Source: Spirochaetales bacterium (GTDB taxonomy: Bacteria > Spirochaetota > Spirochaetia > JAFGXN01). Taken from it: a stretch of 40,294 nucleotides of DNA. The notes below the pieces were generated by a model. That model searched no databases, had not been told where the DNA came from, and saw nothing but the letters and a program-made list of their open reading frames with translations. The DNA lies in contig JAFGXN010000106.1 in assembly GCA_016936615.1 (NCBI GenBank), forward strand, positions 1 through 40,294. The letters run 5' to 3'. Shown piece after piece: positions 35,505-40,294 of this stretch (positions are counted from its first letter, which is position 1; the number at the start of each line of letters is the position of its first letter). The position numbers and the translations under genes are program-made.

Positions 35505-36782
35505 ATGACAAGAATTAAATTTTTATCATTACTAGGAATTGTCGCAGCAGCAGTTATGTTCAACTCTTGCGACACTAAACCACAGCTCGATGCTGAAGCA
35601 TTATCAGAGAAAAGTATTGGAATGGCAGCTGGAGATTCTTTGACAGCAGTACGAGAGGATTTGACCCTTCCAACTACAGGTGAAAATGGATCTGAAATAT
35701 TATGGCTTAGCGACAATCCTGCAGCTATAGTAAAAGACGGAAAGGTTACTATTTCACGACCTAATCCAGGAGAGGCAGATATAACTGTAAACTTAACTGC
35801 AATTATAATTTCAGACAAGTCAGTTGAAAGAAAAACATTCGCTATAGTCGTAAAGGCGTGGACAATGGTGGCAGTTGAGCAAAGCGAAGGAAAAACAAAA
35901 ATAATGACAAATGGTGTATGGGAAGACTTAAATGTACCAGAAGGCGTTATAATTCGCGATCTTCTAACAGTATCGCGAACTGGAAATAATACGGTTATAA
36001 AGCAAATGTTCCTATCAGATAGCTGTTTTGTTATTATAAACAATAAATACAAGAAAGCTGAGGAACTGATTACACTACCTGAAAATATGAAGCAGCAAGG
36101 GTTTCTTTCTATTGCCGTGGAAGGAGATGACATCTATGTTGCCGGAGCTATTTTACCCGCAGAAGGACCAGGAGTTCCAATTAGCGGATATTGGAAAAAT
36201 AAGGTATGGAATCCTGATACATTTACAGAGGATTATTTCCTAGCGATGAACATCTCTGTTGCGAATGGGATTGTCTACAGAAATGGAAAACTGATAAATA
36301 CAACAACATCACCAACAACCGAGAAAAATGGTTATATGAAAGGAGTTATTTTTACAGAATACAAAAGAGGGGAAGAAACAGGCGAAGCATCAACAATTAT
36401 AGCAGATGGAGAGAATATTTTTTGTGTTAGCAGGGACAACACTGGCTTCTGGAAGAACGGTGAGTGGAAAGAGTTCCAGGCAGGCGGTAAAACATTTAGT
36501 TTCATCGGGCCTATAAATCCGAAAATCATCGACGGAAACCTGATTATTACAGCATCTGTTCCGCCAAGTACCCCAGGACCTAATGAAAGTGCATATTTCT
36601 GCAACGAAACGCTGAAAATGCTAAACACACGAAATCCTGTGGGAGGACCATTCCAATTAGGGGGAACACTGACAGACACCTTCTTTATTACGGTAGGATA
36701 TCCTCCATTCGCTTTCAGAAATTCAATACCATTGAAAATCTTAGATGGAAATTATTCTTTCAATGATTTCGTCGCTTATTAA
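35505..36782 (+). CDS. lipoprotein with aBig2-like Ig domain
   Basis: A 425-residue lipoprotein, lipobox FNSC with C22. Residues about 35-122 resemble an atypical bacterial Ig domain (LTLPTTGENGSEILWLSDNPA, then DGKVTISRPNPGEADITVNLTA). The rest shows loosely repeated units with tryptophans, such as KAWTMVAVEQSEG, NGVWEDLNVP and KNGEWKEFQAGG, like a beta-propeller (inference). The ATG is preceded by AAGGAG (35494-35499), which can be hidden in the leader structure. The gene has its own promoter and a strong terminator after it, so it is monocistronic. Function is unknown. Confidence 0.75.
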   Translation: MTRIKFLSLLGIVAAAVMFNSCDTKPQLDAEALSEKSIGMAAGDSLTAVREDLTLPTTGENGSEILWLSDNPAAIVKDGKVTISRPNPGEADITVNLTAIIISDKSVERKTFAIVVKAWTMVAVEQSEGKTKIMTNGVWEDLNVPEGVIIRDLLTVSRTGNNTVIKQMFLSDSCFVIINNKYKKAEELITLPENMKQQGFLSIAVEGDDIYVAGAILPAEGPGVPISGYWKNKVWNPDTFTEDYFLAMNISVANGIVYRNGKLINTTTSPTTEKNGYMKGVIFTEYKRGEETGEASTIIADGENIFCVSRDNTGFWKNGEWKEFQAGGKTFSFIGPINPKIIDGNLIITASVPPSTPGPNESAYFCNETLKMLNTRNPVGGPFQLGGTLTDTFFITVGYPPFAFRNSIPLKILDGNYSFNDFVAY

Positions 36783-36842
36783 TAGAAGATAATGAAAATA
36801 GAATAGTTGGGAGATGATTATTCCATCTACCGACATCTCATA

Positions 36843-36875
36843 CCACCTAAAGAGTCTCTTTAGGTGGCTTTTTTT
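36843..36875 (+). terminator. intrinsic terminator
   Basis: An 11-bp perfect stem (36843-36853 with 36857-36867, loop GTC) is followed by C and seven T (36869-36875). It ends the lipoprotein gene at 36782. Confidence 0.92.
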
Positions 36876-36901
36876 GTCACAAAACACCTAGCAAAATATT
36901 C

Positions 36902-36930
36902 TTGTCAATCTAGGCAAAAGCTCTTAGACT
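36902..36930 (+). promoter_or_regulatory. possible GH92 promoter
   Basis: TTGTCA (36902-36907), a 17-base spacer and TAGACT (36925-36930). The match is modest. No palindrome like that of the DUF6786-like gene is seen. Confidence 0.3.
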
Positions 36931-36986
36931 AAATATAGTGTGGCTAAATATTAAATAAGTCTCAAATTATTCAAATGGGGTGATGT

Positions 36987-39341
36987 ATGAAAAAATCTAT
37001 GATGGCAGTTATATTAATATGGACTTTTGTCTTATTTGAAGTTACAGCTGATGAGGCAGGTAAAAAGTTTAATCCAGGCTACTCAGTCAAGCAGGATTCT
37101 CTGCTCAGATTAGTTAATCCATTCACAGATACCCACCAGTCGAGATGGTTCTATTTTCGAGCTGCTGCCCGACCTTTTGGAATGGTAGCTCTCAATCCAG
37201 ACACAGATACTGGCGGAGTGTGGAGAACTGGCTATCTCTACGACACCCAGGAAATTAAATGTTTCTCTCATATACATTCATGGCAACTAGCAGGGATTGC
37301 AGTAATGCCAGACTCAGGCTCAAATAAGCAATCACAAGGTATGGATGGCTATAAATCAAGTTTTTCCCATGATAAGGAGCTAGCCTTCCCTGGATATTAC
37401 TCGGTGTATATTGAAAAAAGTCAAGTAACTGCGGAACTAACTGCTACAGAGAGGACAGGAATTCATCGCTACACATTTCCAGAAGGCAAGGATGCCTTTA
37501 TCTACTTCGATACTGGCGCATATCTAGCACATGCAAAGATGACAGATGCTCAAACACAAATTGAAGGAAACAAGATTTTTGGCTATGCTGAGATTGGTTC
37601 GACAATCAGGAGACCAAAGAGCTCTACAGCATTCTTCTCAGCAGAGCTCTCTCTTCCAGTTCTTGAATCTGGCACAATGAAAAACGGTGGTCTCTGGATC
37701 AAGGTAGATACTTCTAACTCTCAGGTAGCTCTACTGACTGTGGGAATCTCTTTCACCTCAGTTGAGAATGCAGAGATAAATAGAAAAGAAGAGTTAAAAA
37801 TCATAGTAGAAAACTATACCACAAATAAGAGTATTGCTAAAAATCTAATAGATGAGAGCCTTCCCCAAGGCGAAGAGGGGAAAATTTTTGACCAAGCAAT
37901 CTGTGCGGCTGTAGCTGCATGGTACGAAAAGCTATCACGAATAGAAATTTCAGGTGGTTCAGAGAAACAGCAGGAAAAATTTTACACAGATCTCTTTCAC
38001 TCGCTCACGGGCAGGACAATCTACAGCGATTTCTTCGGAACATGGGCAGACAACACAGGCGACCAAACTGTAATACGGCAAATCCCTCTGAACGAAAATG
38101 GCCTGCCACAATACAACAACCACAACTTTGATGCATGGTGGGGCAGCCACTGGTCACTAAACATCCTCTGGGCTGTTGTCTATCCCGAAATCATGGTCGA
38201 TTTTTGCAACACAATGGTTGATTACTACGAATATGGAGGACTTATCCCGCGCGGGCCATCTGGTGGAAACTACACATATGTTATGATAGGAGACAGCGCT
38301 GCACCTTTTTTTGCAACTGCAGCTGCTATGAATATTGGTGGCTGGGACATGGAGAAGGCCTACGAGGGACTTAAGAAAAACGCCTTTAAAGGAGGCATAC
38401 GAGATCGAGCAGGATATCAGCATGGAAAAAATATTAGGCCAACTGTGATGGATTATTATCAGAAAAAAGGTTATGTTCCGTCAACAATTATGACTACTGG
38501 ATTCCACAATGTCGGCGCCTCTATGACCCTAGAGTTTGCCTACCAAGATTGGTGCCTTGCTCAAATAGCACTGAAACTTGGAAAGAGTGAAGATGCAGAT
38601 TTTTTCCTTAATAGATCACAAAATTATAGAAATATATACGATGACAAAACTGGATGGATGCAGCCACGGTTTAGATCAGGACTATTTAATCGGGCAATCA
38701 AACCGTATGTGTCAGGTCCAGTTGCAGATTTCTGCGAAAGTAGCGCTGCGGTCTACAGCTATTTTGTGCCACACGATCCTCAGGGGCTGATCTCCTTAAT
38801 GGGAGGCAAACAAACATTTACTCAAAGACTTCAATCACAATTTGAGAAGGGGAAGGAATTTGATTTCATCTCAGGAGAGGGGAAAAAAGCTAAATGCTGG
38901 GTAGATTTTAGTAACCAGCCAGGAACAGGAATGGTCTACCTCTTTTCACATGCAGGAAGAGAAGATCTCACTGCGAAATGGAAATTTCTAGTCAAAGATG
39001 CTGCATACGGAGAGACCTCGCCCTACGGCGGTTACAACGGAGATGAAGACCAAGGTCAAATGGGGGCAGTTGGAGTGCTTATGGCAGCTGGAATTTTCTC
39101 TTTCAATGGGCTAGCTGAAGTTTCCCCAAAGATTGAGCTATCTCTGCCGATCTTTGACCAGGTAAAGGTAAGGCTTAATCAAAAATTTTTCTCAGGCAAA
39201 GAACTTGTTATCAAACGCAGCAACTTCACTGGTGAGAGCTTTAAATATAAACAACTCCTCTACAATAATGAAGAGCTAGGTGATTTCAGATTAGATTTTG
39301 AAAAATGGAAAAACGGAGGCGTAGTAGAGTTCCTCTTCTAG
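36987..39341 (+). CDS. secreted GH92-family alpha-mannosidase-like glycosidase
   Basis: A 784-residue protein with a signal peptide (about 1-22) and GH92 architecture: N-terminal beta-sandwich (LVNPFTDTHQSRW, CFSHIHSWQLAGIAVMP), then an alpha/alpha barrel. The general acid fits E584 in FCESSAAVYSYFVPHD, aligned with the usual EGNAWQY block. The base pair fits D686 and D688 in GDEDQGQMGA. The family hydrolyses alpha-mannosidic bonds in a calcium-dependent inverting reaction. The usual NEPSHH block reads NQPGTG at 643-648, so +1 subsite recognition is probably changed. GGGGTG precedes the ATG. The stop is 7 bases from the convergent thioredoxin gene. Confidence 0.9.
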   Translation: MKKSMMAVILIWTFVLFEVTADEAGKKFNPGYSVKQDSLLRLVNPFTDTHQSRWFYFRAAARPFGMVALNPDTDTGGVWRTGYLYDTQEIKCFSHIHSWQLAGIAVMPDSGSNKQSQGMDGYKSSFSHDKELAFPGYYSVYIEKSQVTAELTATERTGIHRYTFPEGKDAFIYFDTGAYLAHAKMTDAQTQIEGNKIFGYAEIGSTIRRPKSSTAFFSAELSLPVLESGTMKNGGLWIKVDTSNSQVALLTVGISFTSVENAEINRKEELKIIVENYTTNKSIAKNLIDESLPQGEEGKIFDQAICAAVAAWYEKLSRIEISGGSEKQQEKFYTDLFHSLTGRTIYSDFFGTWADNTGDQTVIRQIPLNENGLPQYNNHNFDAWWGSHWSLNILWAVVYPEIMVDFCNTMVDYYEYGGLIPRGPSGGNYTYVMIGDSAAPFFATAAAMNIGGWDMEKAYEGLKKNAFKGGIRDRAGYQHGKNIRPTVMDYYQKKGYVPSTIMTTGFHNVGASMTLEFAYQDWCLAQIALKLGKSEDADFFLNRSQNYRNIYDDKTGWMQPRFRSGLFNRAIKPYVSGPVADFCESSAAVYSYFVPHDPQGLISLMGGKQTFTQRLQSQFEKGKEFDFISGEGKKAKCWVDFSNQPGTGMVYLFSHAGREDLTAKWKFLVKDAAYGETSPYGGYNGDEDQGQMGAVGVLMAAGIFSFNGLAEVSPKIELSLPIFDQVKVRLNQKFFSGKELVIKRSNFTGESFKYKQLLYNNEELGDFRLDFEKWKNGGVVEFLF

Positions 39342-39348
39342 TTAACAA

Positions 39349-39798
39349 CTAATCCAGCATATCCTTGACATGACCTTTGAGTAACATCTTAGTTCGAAAC
39401 CCAGTTGTGATTGTCAACTCATCAAGGGTTTTCCCTGGCTTGGCAAATACAACTGAGGGAACACCCTTTAGGTCAAAAAGCGATGCTGCGAATCTATTCT
39501 GCGCAACATTAACCCTGTAAAATGCAACCTCATCCTTAAAATCATTTGATAAATCCTTGAGAAATGGATCTATCATCTTGCAAGCTGGGCAACTTGGGGA
39601 GTAGAAGATTACCACCGAAGGTTTCTGGGCTAAAACAACCCCATCCTGACGATCAAAGATCTGCTCAAGAAGGAAACTATCGTCAGACTCTATAATCTCA
39701 CTACTATTCTTCACAACAGCTGAATAGATAAAGAATCCAGCAACCAGAACAGCCAGTCCCCCATAAAAGATGATGTTTGAAATTGTACGCTTAGTCAT
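39349..39798 (-). CDS. membrane-anchored thioredoxin-like protein
   Basis: A 149-residue protein: one N-terminal helix (about 8-28), a linker, then a thioredoxin fold with active site CPAC (C70-C73) and a cis-proline in GVPSVVF. The ATG at 39798 is chosen because GGAGG (39808-39804) lies 5 bases upstream; an ATG further up (39831) would add 11 residues with no good site. The fold faces outside the cytoplasm, suggesting a role in disulfide exchange of envelope proteins, which are numerous in this window (inference). Confidence 0.88.
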   Translation of the reverse strand: MTKRTISNIIFYGGLAVLVAGFFIYSAVVKNSSEIIESDDSFLLEQIFDRQDGVVLAQKPSVVIFYSPSCPACKMIDPFLKDLSNDFKDEVAFYRVNVAQNRFAASLFDLKGVPSVVFAKPGKTLDELTITTGFRTKMLLKGHVKDMLD

Positions 39799-39928
39799 AT
39801 ATGCCTCCATAGACAATATATCATTTTTCATATATAAAGAAAAGCTAATAATTTAAATTTGATAATTTTTTAACTGATTTAAACAGTAACTGTCACTATT
39901 CTTATCACCTGTGGTCTAATTTTCCTGC

Positions 39929-39957
39929 TTGCCTTATCATACGATAAATAGTAAAAT
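39929..39957 (+). promoter_or_regulatory. promoter abutting the 39964 start codon
   Basis: TTGCCT (39929-39934), a 17-base spacer and TAAAAT (39952-39957). The ATG is the seventh base after the -10, where transcription would be expected to start, and no ribosome binding site is present. Confidence 0.4.
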
Positions 39958-39963
39958 ATCAGT

Positions 39964-40294
39964 ATGAAGAAGATTTTTCCTTTCGGCATGTCCGATTATG
40001 AAAAGATTATTACTCGCGACCGACTCTATGTAGACAAAACCCAATTGATTCACAAAATGATCTCGGAGCATGATTATATTTTCCTCTCCCGCCCTCGCCG
40101 CTTTGGCAAGTCGCTGACTTTGTCGACAATTGATGCTATTTTTTCAGGGAAAAAACAGCTCTTCACTGGTACATTCATGGAAACTGCGGAGTGGGATTGG
40201 GAAACCTATCCAGTGTTGCGGTTTGATTTTAGTATTTTTAGCGAGAGCCACGAACCGGAGATTCTTGAAGACTCAATATCTAGTAGAATTAAGA
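39964..40294 (+). CDS. AAA-ATPase-like/DUF1703 protein (partial, cut by window end)
   Basis: The first 110 residues read MKKIFPFGMSDYEKI, YVDKTQLIHKMI, then FLSRPRRFGKSLTLSTIDAIF, which is the P-loop region typical of the AAA-ATPase-like family that carries a C-terminal PD-(D/E)XK (DUF1703) domain. The rest lies outside the window. The family is often multi-copy in spirochaetes, Bacteroidetes and Clostridia. No ribosome binding site is seen, and a promoter-like box touches the start, suggesting a leaderless mRNA. Confidence 0.85.
   Translation, partial: MKKIFPFGMSDYEKIITRDRLYVDKTQLIHKMISEHDYIFLSRPRRFGKSLTLSTIDAIFSGKKQLFTGTFMETAEWDWETYPVLRFDFSIFSESHEPEILEDSISSRIK

Noticed and set aside
35438-36133. 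Reverse-strand 231-residue reading
   Set aside because: It is antisense to a lipoprotein gene with its own promoter, ribosome binding site and terminator; the translation is serine- and phenylalanine-rich without domains.
38910-38930. Loss of the GH92 general acid (Gln in NQPGTG), suggesting a mannosyl-phosphate-cleaving enzyme
   Set aside because: The general acid maps to the EGNAWQY-like block, where E584 is present; the NQPGTG segment is the +1 subsite region, so only specificity is in doubt.
39883-39893. ACAGT-A-ACTGT palindrome as an operator
   Set aside because: It is short, about 35 bases before the nearest promoter element, and I find no second copy; too weak to call.

Overview
The window comes from a low-GC Gram-negative bacterium, most likely a spirochaete (Spirochaetota, Spirochaeta/Treponema-like). 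I infer this from the many lipoproteins with short lipoboxes, an outer-membrane protein resembling the spirochaetal UPF0164/PorV-like group, a flagellar fliS locus, a PIN-PhoH ATPase, an amino-acid-type chemoreceptor, and strong AGGAGG ribosome binding sites in AT-rich DNA. I see no rRNA, tRNA, CRISPR array or insertion sequence.

Layout. 1-5627 (+): clpB, a SAM methyltransferase, a DUF2156-type GNAT-fold protein and argH in one tight run. 5628-7854 (-): PIN-PhoH ATPase, fliS and a small fliS-linked helical protein. 7992-16513 (+): an envelope operon of a giant lipoprotein with about 21 chitobiase C-terminal-like repeats, an outer-membrane barrel protein with FlgD-like Ig domains, and a secreted protein. 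16510-18749 (-): a CocE/X-Pro-peptidase-like lipoprotein, a terminator, and a small gene that starts at that terminator. 18858-19857 (+): a small secreted protein and a GKLSDF membrane protein. 19835-22356 (-): feoA-feoB ferrous iron uptake. 22489-24184 (+): nitroreductase, polyprenyl synthetase and a small membrane protein. 24181-26753 (-): a four-helix membrane protein and a dCache chemoreceptor. 26843-27142 (+): a zinc-ribbon protein. 27135-31566 (-): a DUF6786-like lipoprotein, a HEPN-like/coiled-coil/SF1 helicase fusion, two TM2 proteins and a DUF2752 protein. 31742-35008 (+): a SWIM-SNF2 ATPase. 35009-35504: a 34-bp tandem repeat array, a remnant of a DUF4143 ATPase gene, and a structured leader. 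35505-39341 (+): an aBig2-like lipoprotein and a GH92 mannosidase-like protein. 39349-39798 (-): a membrane-tethered thioredoxin. 39964-end (+): the start of an AAA-ATPase-like/DUF1703 gene.

How the parts fit. Much of the window is envelope and nutrient biology: surface lipoproteins, an outer-membrane protein, a GH92 enzyme, iron uptake and an amino-acid-type chemoreceptor. The most unusual material is regulatory and architectural. Two genes have start codons directly behind the U-tract of an intrinsic terminator. One leader can pair its ribosome binding site with an upstream anti-Shine-Dalgarno segment. Several genes without a ribosome binding site have a -10-like box at the start codon, suggesting leaderless mRNAs. 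A 34-bp tandem repeat sits beside a decayed ATPase gene. The HEPN-like helicase overlapping a zinc-ribbon-TM2 gene is the best candidate for an undescribed (possibly defence-related) module, but that role is inference. Several convergent gene pairs end with zero gap or overlap and no terminator between them.
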